Positions 7,450 through 14,695 are shown, numbered from the stretch's first letter. The stretch is 46,824 bases of DNA from Methanothrix sp. (GCA_018052825.1 JAGPMN010000009.1:1-46824), one strand, 5' to 3'. The notes: generated from the sequence alone by a model not told the origin. Numbers and translations are program-made.

Positions 7450-8301
7450 TCAGGGATTGCAGCTCTTGCAGGGCAGGTACCCCTTCTCCTCCGCCTGGGC
7501 GGCGCTCTGGAAGTATATGCGGTTTTCCGGCTTGATGTTGGATGCATAGCGGCAGTCAGTGCGGTGGTACTTCTTGCCCGATATGCTGGCGACAAATCTG
7601 CCTTCTGATGACGCGCCGCCGGATCCAGCCGCCTGCAAATCACTCTCCTCATCGCTCCCGCTCTCTTCCTCGCCCGCTGCCTCACCTGCGCCGCTCTCCT
7701 CCATCGCGGCCTTCGCCTCCAGAGCGCCGCTCTCTATCTCCGCCCAGAAGGCCCTTTCCCTGAGCTCAGACCATCCACCTGCAGCCGCCCCATCTCCCTT
7801 CGAAGATGCAGCATCCTCCTTCAGGCTGCACCTGCGGGACTCACATGCTAATGAGCCATCCGGGCCCACAGCCTCAAGAGTGCAGTTGTACTCGCCTGGG
7901 GCGATAATGGCATTCTTGCAGATCTCAAAGCCGCATTCCCTCCCAGGCTCCACATCCATGAGCAGGTATTTTGTATAAAATTTTACATCATTTCCACTGC
8001 GAAGTGTGGCATTGAGCATGACATAGGCCAGGGGAACGGGTCTGCTCTGCACGAGGCTGCCCCGGACTGACAGCAGGTCGCTTCCCAACTCTGCATCGAA
8101 GTTCAACTGAAGAGAGGGGCCATCCCTTTCACTGTAGCTGATGCTATCCTGCTCTTCCATTATGGAATTGTCGTTAGCAGAAAAAGAGGCCGACGGCCGT
8201 TCGGCCGGGCTTTCCAGGCAGCCTGCAATGCATAACAACGCCAGCAAAAGAGGGAATAAAAATAAAGTCATACCACACTTACTAAAAATTTTTATAAACA
8301 T
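7450..8301 (-). CDS. Lipoprotein with C-terminal Ada-like metal-binding module
   Basis: From the ATG at 8299-8301 the product has 283 residues. It starts MFIKIFSKCG, followed by a hydrophobic segment and a lipobox ending CIAGC, so it is probably an exported, lipid-anchored protein. The middle has a beta-rich region and an Ala/Glu/Ser-rich, probably disordered linker. The last 40 residues (KKYHRTDCRYASNIKPENRI, then CKSCNP) match the small Ada-type metal-binding module found at the ends of many secreted proteins, with two Cys plus a CxxC. The start is supported by GAAGGGG just upstream, although an in-frame start 18 codons earlier exists. It lies 67 bases after the zinc-ribbon gene at 8368-8799 and is probably co-transcribed with it. 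Function unknown. Confidence 0.75.
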   Translation of the reverse strand: MFIKIFSKCGMTLFLFPLLLALLCIAGCLESPAERPSASFSANDNSIMEEQDSISYSERDGPSLQLNFDAELGSDLLSVRGSLVQSRPVPLAYVMLNATLRSGNDVKFYTKYLLMDVEPGRECGFEICKNAIIAPGEYNCTLEAVGPDGSLACESRRCSLKEDAASSKGDGAAAGGWSELRERAFWAEIESGALEAKAAMEESGAGEAAGEEESGSDEESDLQAAGSGGASSEGRFVASISGKKYHRTDCRYASNIKPENRIYFQSAAQAEEKGYLPCKSCNP

Positions 8302-8307
8302 TTGATC

Positions 8308-8331
8308 AACCCCTTCATTTCCAGTGGAAAG
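8308..8331 (-). other. Putative origin recognition box (ORB), copy 1
   Basis: On the minus strand this reads CTTTCCACTGGAAATGAAGG followed by GGTT. It has the TTCCA-x-TGGAA dyad followed by A-rich spacing and a G-run, the layout of archaeal ORB elements bound by Orc1/Cdc6. It lies in the leader of the lipoprotein gene, and its G-run also serves as that gene's Shine-Dalgarno-like sequence, so the G-run alone is ambiguous. It faces away from copies 3 and 4 near orc1, as expected for boxes flanking an origin. Confidence 0.55.
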
Positions 8332-8367
8332 CCGCGCATTTTCCCCCTCTGCCACAAGGATGACGGA

Positions 8368-8799
8368 TCACTGCTGCAATGCTTTAAAGGCACGCAGCAA
8401 CCCTTCCACACAATCCAACTCCCGTCTCAGCCTCTCCAGATCCTGTTCCGTCTCTATGGCAGGAGCCAGCTCCTGCAACCTGCGCAGGAGGCTGGAGCGA
8501 AGCCGGGCCGCCAGATCCGGCCACTGCTCATCCCCTGCGCGACCGGAGGGCTCTTCCGCCACCTCAGCTGAACGCAGGTGTGAGGGGCTGCGGACGGTAC
8601 GGGGAGAATCCGGAGCGGGCGTGCTCGCAGAAAGATGCTCATTTGAGGCTGCCGGCGGCTCGGGGAAGGAGCAGACAGGACAGACTATCTCGCCTTTACA
8701 GCGAAAGAGCGGCGCTCCGCAGTCATGATGCGTTGCCAGCATGGTACAGCCCTGCTCCAGAAGCCGGGTTATCTTGTATAGTACTGCATCCTCATCCAC
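8368..8799 (-). CDS. UPF0148 / autoantigen p27-type zinc-ribbon protein
   Basis: A 143-residue protein with the N-terminal pattern TRLLEQGCTMLATHHDCGAPLF followed by KGEIVCPVC, matching the archaeal UPF0148 family related to eukaryotic Sjogren syndrome/scleroderma autoantigen p27. The four cysteines probably form a zinc ribbon (about residues 18-42). A Pro/Ser-rich linker and a C-terminal helical, probably coiled-coil segment (about 95-143) follow. The start is GTG at 8797-8799, six bases after AGGTGA. It lies ahead of the lipoprotein gene on the same strand and is divergent from the UPF0147 gene. The biological role of the family is not known. Confidence 0.82.
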   Translation of the reverse strand: MDEDAVLYKITRLLEQGCTMLATHHDCGAPLFRCKGEIVCPVCSFPEPPAASNEHLSASTPAPDSPRTVRSPSHLRSAEVAEEPSGRAGDEQWPDLAARLRSSLLRRLQELAPAIETEQDLERLRRELDCVEGLLRAFKALQQ

Positions 8800-8899
8800 G
8801 CACTATCACCTGCCAGCCACATATGTTTAAATACCACGACCATATCATCACTGCTTAACCAATAATGCGAATATCATCATTAACCTTTTTCCCAGAGAC

Positions 8900-9175
8900 A
8901 TGGATGGTGATCCTATGGCAGCAGAAAATATCCTTAAGCAATGCGTTGAAGTATTGGAGCGTATCATGTGCGATGACGCCGTCCCGAGGAACATCAGGCG
9001 CTCAGCAGAGAATGTTAAATCCATTCTCATGGATGAGAGCGTAAGCGAAGCCATAAAGGCGGCATCTGCTATCTCCATACTCGATGAGATAAGCAACGAT
9101 CCCAATATTCCTCTTCATACCAGAACTTTGATTTGGAATGTGGCCAGCCAGCTTGAAACCATACCTGTAGCATAA
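8900..9175 (+). CDS. UPF0147 family small helical protein
   Basis: The 91-residue product matches the conserved archaeal UPF0147 family over its whole length: [19 protein letters not shown], then [19 protein letters not shown] near the end. Members are small all-helical proteins of unknown function. The start may be ATG at 8900 or the ATG at 8915 (MAAENIL), which has GGTGAT just ahead. It lies on the left side of the gene-free origin region. Confidence 0.88.
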   Translation: MDGDPMAAENILKQCVEVLERIMCDDAVPRNIRRSAENVKSILMDESVSEAIKAASAISILDEISNDPNIPLHTRTLIWNVASQLETIPVA

Positions 9176-9197
9176 GACCGGTTCAGGATCTCTTTAT

Positions 9198-9284
9198 GTT
9201 CGAGGACGGGGCAGCCTCAAGACGGGTTGGAGGATTCGTGCCCCTGCGAACTTCTTTCGCGAGATTTCCTCAGTAATCGAGGAA
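9198..9284. other. Hairpin-rich segment, possible structured RNA
   Basis: A branched stem can be drawn: GTTCG (9198-9202) with CGAAC (9247-9251), GGGGCA (9208-9213) with TGCCCC (9239-9244), and CCTC (9215-9218) with GAGG (9230-9233). A second perfect hairpin follows: TTCCTC (9266-9271), a seven-base loop and GAGGAA (9279-9284). No open frame crosses the segment. I looked for conserved motifs of SRP RNA, RNase P RNA and 5S rRNA and did not find them. It could be an unknown RNA or a DNA structure belonging to the origin. Confidence 0.35.
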
Positions 9285-9308
9285 CACTCCGAACGAGAGA
9301 GACCGTGT

Positions 9309-9324
9309 GGTTTCCACTGGAGAG
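9309..9324 (-). other. Putative origin recognition box, weak copy 2
   Basis: The plus strand reads GGTTTCCACTGGAGAG. On the minus strand this is CTCTCCAGTGGAAACC, which keeps the TCCA-GT-GGAA dyad core of archaeal ORB sites but lacks a following G-run, as in mini-ORB elements. It lies between the hairpin segment and the inverted repeat. Confidence 0.4.
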
Positions 9325-9385
9325 AGTGCGCAGCATGAATCGAAGTGCTAGGCCGAACCCAGATGCCTGATGTTCAGCGGGGACT

Positions 9386-9405
9386 AAAGCTTTGTATGTG
9401 TTTAG
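9386..9405 (+). repeat. 20-bp inverted repeat, left arm
   Basis: AAAGCTTTGTATGTGTTTAG is the exact reverse complement of 9578-9597. The arms enclose 172 bases with no open frame. An imperfect direct repeat, TAGATGCTGATTCA (9425-9438) and TAGATGCTGAATTCA (9558-9572), also lies within the enclosed DNA. This may be a relic of a small mobile element or a structural part of the origin. Confidence 0.75.
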
Positions 9406-9577
9406 GTGCTTGAGAGTAGGTCGGTAGATGCTGATTCAGTCCGGGCGTGATTAATATGAATTGACATGTATCTAATAAATAAACGATACCGTCAGACTAT
9501 GCTCACCAAAAAGGCTCCAAATGAAAAGGCAACAGAAAATGGCATGAAATTGGCCGATAGATGCTGAATTCATGGAT

Positions 9578-9597
9578 CTAAACACATACAAAGCTTT
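9578..9597 (-). repeat. 20-bp inverted repeat, right arm
   Basis: CTAAACACATACAAAGCTTT is a perfect reverse complement of 9386-9405. No matching duplication of flanking DNA, as would mark a recent transposon insertion, is visible just outside the two arms. Confidence 0.75.
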
Positions 9598-9849
9598 TAT
9601 TGTCGTCTCTATATCCTCACGATTCATGCGGCATCCCTGGCTGCCTGGCAGATGCTTCATATCTTCCTGACTGATGGCCGGGGGAGTCACGACATTAGAC
9701 CAGGCTTAATCCTCTGCGAGGGAGGGCTTTATTCGAGCGGCAGGTTTTATTCAAATCAAATACCAAAACTTAAATACAAGCAAGTGGTATACAGTTATAA
9801 GGCCGTTTTATTTCATTATCTTCTATTGACAAAGCACCATTTTATTTCC

Positions 9850-9873
9850 TCTCCATCGGAAATCATGGGGTTG
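9850..9873 (+). other. Putative origin recognition box, copy 3
   Basis: The sequence TCTCCATCGGAAATCATGGG (then GTTG) has the CTCCA-x-x-GGAAA core followed ten bases later by a G-run, resembling archaeal ORB sites with one or two differences. It directly follows the AT-rich stretch at 9740-9850 and has the same direction as copy 4, nine bases further on. Confidence 0.5.
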
Positions 9874-9882
9874 CGGGCTTTA

Positions 9883-9905
9883 GTTCCACTGGAAGCAAAG
9901 GGGAG
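9883..9905 (+). other. Putative origin recognition box, copy 4
   Basis: GTTCCACTGGAAGCAAAGGG (then GAG) is the best ORB-like site in the window: a TTCCACTGGAA dyad, an AAAG spacer and a G-run. It ends about 30 bases before the probable orc1 TATA box (GCTATAA near 9934-9940), so bound Orc1/Cdc6 might also control its own gene. Confidence 0.6.
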
Positions 9906-9966
9906 TTCACCATAACTCTTAATATCCTACAGGGCTATAAGAATCTGTTTTAGGGGAGTCATACTG

Positions 9967-11193
9967 GTGTCTATCTCCAAAGGGTTATTTGCTGATTTAT
10001 TGGCGCAGGGAGGCATATTCCTGTCCAGGGACGTTCTGCGTCCGACATACACGCCGAGCGAGCTGCCTCACAGAGATGAGCAGATCGGCAGCCTGGCGTC
10101 TATCCTGGTCCCTGCCTTGAGGGGAGAGACCCCCTCCAATATCCTCATTTACGGGAAAACCGGTACCGGCAAAACTGCTGTAGCCAAATATGTAGGAAAG
10201 GAGCTGGAGCAGGCAAGCTTTGGAGATATGAAGTGTGCCGTGATATACATCAACTGCGAGGTCGTAGATACACAGTACAGGATACTGGCCCATCTGGCCA
10301 GGCATTTCGATAAAGAGATTCCCATGACAGGCTGGCCAACAGATCAGGTCTATGCCGAGTTCAGAAACGCCCTGGATGAAGAGAAGAGGGTGGTTGTCAT
10401 AATGCTGGATGAGGTGGACAAGCTGGTGCGAAAGGGGGATGACGTCCTGTACAATCTCTCCCGTGTTAACTCCGATCTGCTTCGCTCGCGGGTGAGCATC
10501 ATAGGCATCTCCAACGACCTGAAATTCACCGAATTTTTAGATCCCAGAGTCAAAAGCTCTCTCGGTGAGGACGAGATCATATTCCCGCCCTACGATGCCG
10601 AGCAGATCAGAGAGATACTGGAGCAGAGGGCCAGTCTCTCCTTCAATCCAGGAGTTCTCCAGGAGGACGTCATACCCCTCTGCGCCGCCTTCGCCGCCCA
10701 GGAGCACGGCGACGCCAGGAAGGCCCTGGACCTGCTGCGCACATCCGGAGAGCTGGCAGAGAGAGAGCGGTCCGTCTATGTGACCGAGGACCATGTGCGC
10801 TCTGCCAGGGAAAAGATAGAGCAGGATCGGGTGGAAGAGGTGATAAAAACCCTGCCCACCCAGTCCAAGCTGGTTCTATATAGCATACTTCTTCTCGAAG
10901 AGCAGGGCACGAGGAACATCACCACCAGTGCCGTCTACAATATGTACAAACAGCTCTGTCCGTTGGTCGAGACCGACTCTCTAACCCATCGCCGCATAAC
11001 CGACCTCATTGCAGAGCTGGATATGCTGGGCATACTGCATACCATAGTCATCAGCAAAGGCCGGTACGGCCGGACAAAAGAGATCACACTCTCTGTGTAT
11101 TCCGGCAAGCTGAAGGCCACGCTGCAGCAGGACTACCGTCTGAAGGTGCTGGCTGGAGTGAGCGTGCCACAGCAGGCCCGGCTGGTTCTATAA
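9967..11193 (+). CDS. orc1/cdc6: Orc1/Cdc6 replication initiator ATPase
   Basis: This 408-residue AAA+ protein recognises the archaeal origin and helps load the MCM helicase. Walker A is YGKTGTGKT (residues 62-70), Walker B is VVIMLDEVD (143-151), sensor 1 is IGISND (179-184), and the sensor 2 region GDARKALDLLRTSGELA follows. The C-terminal third (about 290-408) fits the winged-helix DNA-binding domain. The length is normal. The start is GTG at 9967, preceded by GGGGAG. A TATA-like GCTATAA near 9934 would place transcription very close to this start. The ORB-like sites upstream are its likely binding sites. Confidence 0.95.
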   Translation: MSISKGLFADLLAQGGIFLSRDVLRPTYTPSELPHRDEQIGSLASILVPALRGETPSNILIYGKTGTGKTAVAKYVGKELEQASFGDMKCAVIYINCEVVDTQYRILAHLARHFDKEIPMTGWPTDQVYAEFRNALDEEKRVVVIMLDEVDKLVRKGDDVLYNLSRVNSDLLRSRVSIIGISNDLKFTEFLDPRVKSSLGEDEIIFPPYDAEQIREILEQRASLSFNPGVLQEDVIPLCAAFAAQEHGDARKALDLLRTSGELAERERSVYVTEDHVRSAREKIEQDRVEEVIKTLPTQSKLVLYSILLLEEQGTRNITTSAVYNMYKQLCPLVETDSLTHRRITDLIAELDMLGILHTIVISKGRYGRTKEITLSVYSGKLKATLQQDYRLKVLAGVSVPQQARLVL

Positions 11194-11378
11194 ACTTTTT
11201 TTGTCTCTGTGCTGTGTCGATCAATTTTAACAGGGTATTTTTTAGGCACTATCGCATACGTTAGTGATGGTGGCAGGGCACATTTAATCACGTAGTTCAT
11301 ATACTATGAGATGCATATGCCCTGTCTACCCACCATGACAGCAATAGCCACTAATTTCTTAAACCCTCCGTTTGCCCA
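11194..11378. repeat. Non-coding stretch with imperfect inverted repeat
   Basis: No gene was seen here. An imperfect inverted repeat is present: ATGGTGGCAGGGCA (11267-11280) pairs with TGCCCTG (11318-11324) plus CCACCAT (11330-11336), with five unpaired bases in the right arm. A T-run (CTTTTTTTG) just after the orc1 stop at about 11195-11203 may act as an archaeal terminator. The repeat adjoins the transposase remnant and may be part of the old element, but I cannot assign its ends. Confidence 0.4.
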
Positions 11379-11615
11379 TCAGCTAATGGATTCCTTTAAA
11401 GAAATAGTATGTAGCATCATCAAATGCCAGATGAACAGTTCTGGAAATACGTATCTCCTTCCTACTTTGCCCTCGTTCAGCTGTGCGAGATCATCTGCCC
11501 AGCTATCTAAAAATTCAAAAGAGAAATACAGCTCGTCGCGATGCACTAACTTCTCATTGTATTCGGTCCAATCTCGCTTATCTTCATATTCGCCTCTCGC
11601 CATCAACCAATGCAC
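11379..11615 (-). pseudogene. Decayed transposase, N-terminal fragment
   Basis: The 78-residue frame contains RDWTEYNEKLVHRDELYFSF, then FLDSWADDLAQLNEGKVGRR and a FPELFIWHL segment. This follows the N-terminal pattern RDW-x-x-YNE-x-LV-x-R-x-E...FL-x-x-W...N-x-GK-x-G-x-x-Y-x-x-P-x-x-FI of a DDE transposase family common in Methanosarcinales. The catalytic part is missing: the frame stops at 11379, and readable codons after the stop last only about 25 more residues. It is therefore a remnant. The surrounding DNA (11616-11689) is AT-rich and holds nothing else I recognise. Confidence 0.6.
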
Positions 11616-11689
11616 ATTTATTATATTATAAATATATTCTAACTATTTATCTTCCTTGCTCAACACAGCAGATTGGAGACTCACTACCA

Positions 11690-12955
11690 TCACAAAAACG
11701 CCCAGTATACCAGGGCGTTTAAAGCCGTCAGGGGAACTCCCACCCTGGCGAACTCCAGGAAGGTTATGGTCTCGCCGCTATTCTCTGCATTCTGTATTAT
11801 GATAACATTGCTCGCCGCCCCCAGGATGAAGAGGTTTCCGGCGATGGTCGAGCCCGCAGCCAGTGCCATGAGGGCCTGTGCCGAAGGATCGACCAGTAGC
11901 GGCTGGCAGAGGGCCACAAATGGCACATTGGAGATGACCTGGCTCAAGAGCACGCTGAAGGCCAAAATGACCGGAATGCTGCCGAGGTCCGCCTTCCCTC
12001 CGGCGAGGACCTGCTGAATGAGCCCCGACCGCCAGACGCTCTCCATGAGAACGAACATGGCTGCAAAGAATATCAGGGTGCGCCAGTCTATGTCCCTGGC
12101 GATCTCCAGCCTTCTCTCGCTGAAGAGCAGTATTGGCAGGGCTGAGATCACGGCGATGTATGTGAGATGAATCTCTCTTCCCTGCCCCAGCAGCACAGCT
12201 CCGACCTTTGCCAGGATGAGCAGGAAGAGGAGGAGGAAGGATATCTCTGAGAGGCGGGCCAGGCCTGGATCGGAGATGGCCCCCCTTTCCAGGACAAGCT
12301 TTCCGCTGCATCCGCTGCCTGCCTGAAACTGACTCCTGTAAAATACTCTGAGCAGCAGATAGGCCAGCAGCAGGTTGACCACCGTGGGCAGCAGCAGATA
12401 CTGCAGGAAGGTCGAGAAGGGATTGTCAATGTTGGCGTTGACGGCTATGAGCAGGTTCTGGGGATTGCCTATGGGGCTCATGGCGCTGCCGATGGTCACG
12501 GCGAAGGCCAGGGTGAGCAGAAATAGCTTGGCAGAGAGCTTCAGAGACCTGGCCAGGTAGATCATAAGTGGCGTGCCTATGATGGCCAGGGTGTCGTTCA
12601 TGAGCAGGGCGGCGAGAAAGCCCATTGCGAAGATGATGATGATCATCAACTGGTCCAGGTTCCTGGCCCTGGAGAAAAGCCGGTTGAAGAGGACGAGCAG
12701 GTATCCGCTCTTCTGCATGGCCTCGCCTATCACAAACATCCCGGCCAAAAATATCATGACATCGGGATTTATGGCCCGCAGGGCATCCTCCGGCGATATC
12801 TGGCAGGTGAGGAGAACTGCTGAGGCTCCGAGAAGCATTATCTGCCAGATGGCCAGGCGGATGCCTTTGGCCTGCCGAACGGCGATCAGTATCAAGACAG
12901 CAGCCAGAGAGATGGCGGATACATTGGAGAAGAGCTCGCAGATCCATTCAGCCAT
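11690..12955 (-). CDS. ArsB/NhaD-type anion or sodium transporter
   Basis: A 421-residue integral membrane protein with about 11-12 hydrophobic segments. The paired family motifs are visible: INPDVMIFLAGMFVIGEAM and LLMNDTLAIIGTPLMI in the first half with GSAMSPIGNPQNLLIA, and in the second half DWRTLIFFAAMFVLMESVW, VISNVPFVALCQPLL and AAGSTIAGNLFILGAASNVI. This is the ion transporter superfamily layout shared by ArsB, NhaD and CitM-like proteins. The substrate cannot be read from the sequence. No ars genes are nearby. It is divergent from the small secreted protein at 13054. Confidence 0.82.
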   Translation of the reverse strand: MAEWICELFSNVSAISLAAVLILIAVRQAKGIRLAIWQIMLLGASAVLLTCQISPEDALRAINPDVMIFLAGMFVIGEAMQKSGYLLVLFNRLFSRARNLDQLMIIIIFAMGFLAALLMNDTLAIIGTPLMIYLARSLKLSAKLFLLTLAFAVTIGSAMSPIGNPQNLLIAVNANIDNPFSTFLQYLLLPTVVNLLLAYLLLRVFYRSQFQAGSGCSGKLVLERGAISDPGLARLSEISFLLLFLLILAKVGAVLLGQGREIHLTYIAVISALPILLFSERRLEIARDIDWRTLIFFAAMFVLMESVWRSGLIQQVLAGGKADLGSIPVILAFSVLLSQVISNVPFVALCQPLLVDPSAQALMALAAGSTIAGNLFILGAASNVIIIQNAENSGETITFLEFARVGVPLTALNALVYWAFL

Positions 12956-13053
12956 GGGCGAGCATCTGCATTTCGGGGCTAGCTGAAATAGCTTTCCATA
13001 TAACAGAAAAGCTAAATGCCTGGGCGATATCCTACATCTTCTGGAGATGACGT

Positions 13054-13470
13054 GTGATGATGCTCAAAGCAACAGTAGCGGCTTTAATGATTCTTATTCT
13101 GGCCTCTTCCGCCCTCGGGAATATGACCGAGTACCAGAGAGGAGTGGCCAACGGCCTGAAGATCGGGCTGTTCATGGGCGAGTACTACGGCCGTGGCCAG
13201 TATGTGACAGACTACGCCGGCCAGTTCAATACATATCTCGATAGCTATAATCAATTTCTCTGGACGGCTTTTCCCGATAACCAGAGCCTGATAAATGAGT
13301 TCAGCCTCTCTCCCATTGCCGTTCCACTCAGGTCATCCAGTACGGGCGTCCTCAAGCCTGATGCAAGCGGAAGGGTCCTGGGCTATCCAGCCGAATCATA
13401 CTACACATGGGTTGGTGCAGTTCCGGGAACCACGCCGGAAAATGCAGGCAATGCCCTGCCGGGCGTCTGA
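13054..13470 (+). CDS. Small secreted protein of unknown function
   Basis: The product has up to 138 residues and begins with a clear signal peptide (LKATVAALMILILASSALG). The mature part is about 115 residues with many Tyr, Gly and Asn. I do not recognise a family. Starts are stacked: GTG 13054, ATG 13057 and ATG 13060; GGAG at 13043-13046 favours the first or second. It ends three bases before the AI-2E family gene, so the two probably share a transcript. Confidence 0.65.
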   Translation: MMMLKATVAALMILILASSALGNMTEYQRGVANGLKIGLFMGEYYGRGQYVTDYAGQFNTYLDSYNQFLWTAFPDNQSLINEFSLSPIAVPLRSSSTGVLKPDASGRVLGYPAESYYTWVGAVPGTTPENAGNALPGV

Positions 13471-13473
13471 TCC

Positions 13474-14526
13474 ATGCAACTCGGTCTGCCCAGCCGTCCG
13501 GGCAGGAGAGACTGGCCGGTGATCGCCGCCCTGGCGCTGATAGTACTGCTCGCATACTACGTCTGGCCGCTTCTCGACGGCCTGGTGCTGGGGCTGGTCT
13601 TCGCCTATGTGGGCCGGCCTGTGCGGGATCTCTTCCATCGGAGCCGGAGGGCGGGATCGCTTGCCGCAGTCATCTGCATAATAGTGCCCCTCTCAGCTAT
13701 ATTCGCGGCAGGCATATTCGAGACATCAAATCAGATCAGATGGCTGGAAGGCCATCAGAGGGAGATCGTCGCCGTCGCATCGAAGTTTGTCTCCTGGGTG
13801 CACATCCCCTCCTTCATACTGGATGAGCTCTCCCGGGAAATGGCCAATTTGATGGCTATGGGTGTAAACCTTCTGGCCAATATCCCGCTCTTCCGCCTGG
13901 GATCTGCCATCACCCTGGGATTGCTAAACCTGCTCATCGCCTTTTGCGTCTGCTACTTCCTGCTGCGTGACGGCGACCGCCTGGCCCATGCAGTCGCCTC
14001 CCTCTTCGATCTGGAAAAAGCCGGCCTTGAGATGCGCTGCCTCGCCAGAATCGACAGCATTCTCTGCGGCATTTATATGGGCAGCATATATACCGCCATC
14101 GCAGGCGGACTTATATCTGTCGCCATTTTCTATATCTTCTCCGTCCCCCGCCCATTTGCCATGGCCAGCATAGTCTTACTGGCAGGGATGGTGCCATTTC
14201 TCACATGGCTGGTCTTCATCCCCACTGCCATCGGAAGGTACATCGAATTCGGGCCGCTGGACGCCCTGCTCTTCTTCCTGGCAGCCTCCATTCTGGTGCA
14301 TGTCGCAGAGCTGGTCATCCGGCCTTACATCGTCTATGCCAAATCGTCTCTCCATCCTCTGCTGATGCTGCTGGCCTTTCTGGGCGGCGGCCTGGTGGCT
14401 GGAATATCCGGCTTCTTCCTCGCTCCTGCCATGGTGGGCGTGGTGACTGCAGTCCGCCGCGAGATAAAGGATGATCAGCAGGCGAGAAGCTCAGCAGCCG
14501 GGCCGATGCCGGCGAAAGAGATCTGA
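13474..14526 (+). CDS. AI-2E (PerM) family membrane transporter
   Basis: The 350-residue protein fits the AI-2E/PerM superfamily: an N-terminal pair of membrane segments, a soluble amphipathic region (about residues 85-140), then about five further membrane segments. FCVCYFLLRDGDRLAHAVASL near residues 155-175 is the recognisable family stretch, followed by GIYMGSIYTAIAGGLIS and HVAELVIRPYIVYAKSSLHP. Some bacterial members export autoinducer-2 or sodium ions, but the substrate here is unknown. A short helix-rich tail ends the protein. It follows the small secreted protein by three bases and is upstream of the nurA promoter region. Confidence 0.85.
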   Translation: MQLGLPSRPGRRDWPVIAALALIVLLAYYVWPLLDGLVLGLVFAYVGRPVRDLFHRSRRAGSLAAVICIIVPLSAIFAAGIFETSNQIRWLEGHQREIVAVASKFVSWVHIPSFILDELSREMANLMAMGVNLLANIPLFRLGSAITLGLLNLLIAFCVCYFLLRDGDRLAHAVASLFDLEKAGLEMRCLARIDSILCGIYMGSIYTAIAGGLISVAIFYIFSVPRPFAMASIVLLAGMVPFLTWLVFIPTAIGRYIEFGPLDALLFFLAASILVHVAELVIRPYIVYAKSSLHPLLMLLAFLGGGLVAGISGFFLAPAMVGVVTAVRREIKDDQQARSSAAGPMPAKEI

Positions 14527-14549
14527 TTGCGGCAAAAGATTGCTATAAG

Positions 14550-14597
14550 GCGATTCGTCGATAGCCGAATACCGAAAAGTATTTATTCGTTAATCGC
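14550..14597. other. Nested stem-loop between the transporter and nurA
   Basis: GCGATT (14550-14555) pairs with AATCGC (14592-14597), and inside it CGAATA (14566-14571) pairs with TATTCG (14584-14589) around a 12-base loop. It follows the end of the AI-2E family gene and precedes a TATA-like GTTATATATGG (14601-14611). There is no T-run, so a standard archaeal terminator is not shown. Confidence 0.35.
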
Positions 14598-14684
14598 AGG
14601 GTTATATATGGCAAAAGTCGTATGCTTATTTTCCCTCCTACACCAAGGCTTTTGCCTCCCTCCTTTTCAGCTGGTCGCAAAATC

Positions 14685-14695
14685 CGTATATACTT
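14685..14695 (+). promoter_or_regulatory. Probable TATA box of nurA operon, leaderless
   Basis: CGTATATACTT is centred near 14690, about 27 bases before the ATG at 14718, so transcription is expected to start at or just before the start codon. No Shine-Dalgarno-like sequence precedes that ATG. A second TATA-like sequence at 14601-14611 could give a longer leader. Confidence 0.5.

Larger units (their letters stand above)
9176..9966. other. Probable replication origin region (oriC), gene-free
   Basis: No protein gene was found in these 790 bases. The segment sits directly upstream of orc1/cdc6, the usual position of archaeal origins. It contains three sequences resembling ORB elements (near 9309, 9850 and 9883), and a fourth lies at 8308-8331. 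An AT-rich stretch at about 9740-9850 directly beside two of the boxes is a reasonable duplex-unwinding element, and a second AT-rich patch lies at 9448-9490. The region also has two hairpins (9198-9284) and a 20-bp perfect inverted repeat (9386-9405 and 9578-9597). Origin function is inferred from context and motif resemblance. Confidence 0.65.

Noticed and set aside
9176..9470. SRP RNA, RNase P RNA, 5S rRNA or tRNA in the origin gap
   Set aside because: The conserved motifs of each (for example the SRP helix 8 loop and the RNase P CR-I and CR-V sequences) were not found; some short resemblances such as GAGAGTAGG are too brief.
9472..9915. Short open frames at 9472-9690 (minus) and 9652-9915 (plus)
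   Set aside because: No recognisable features, odd composition, and they run through the inverted repeat and AT-rich origin DNA.
11311..11631. Plus-strand frame opposite the transposase remnant
   Set aside because: The minus strand carries the transposase-like pattern; this frame is its shadow.
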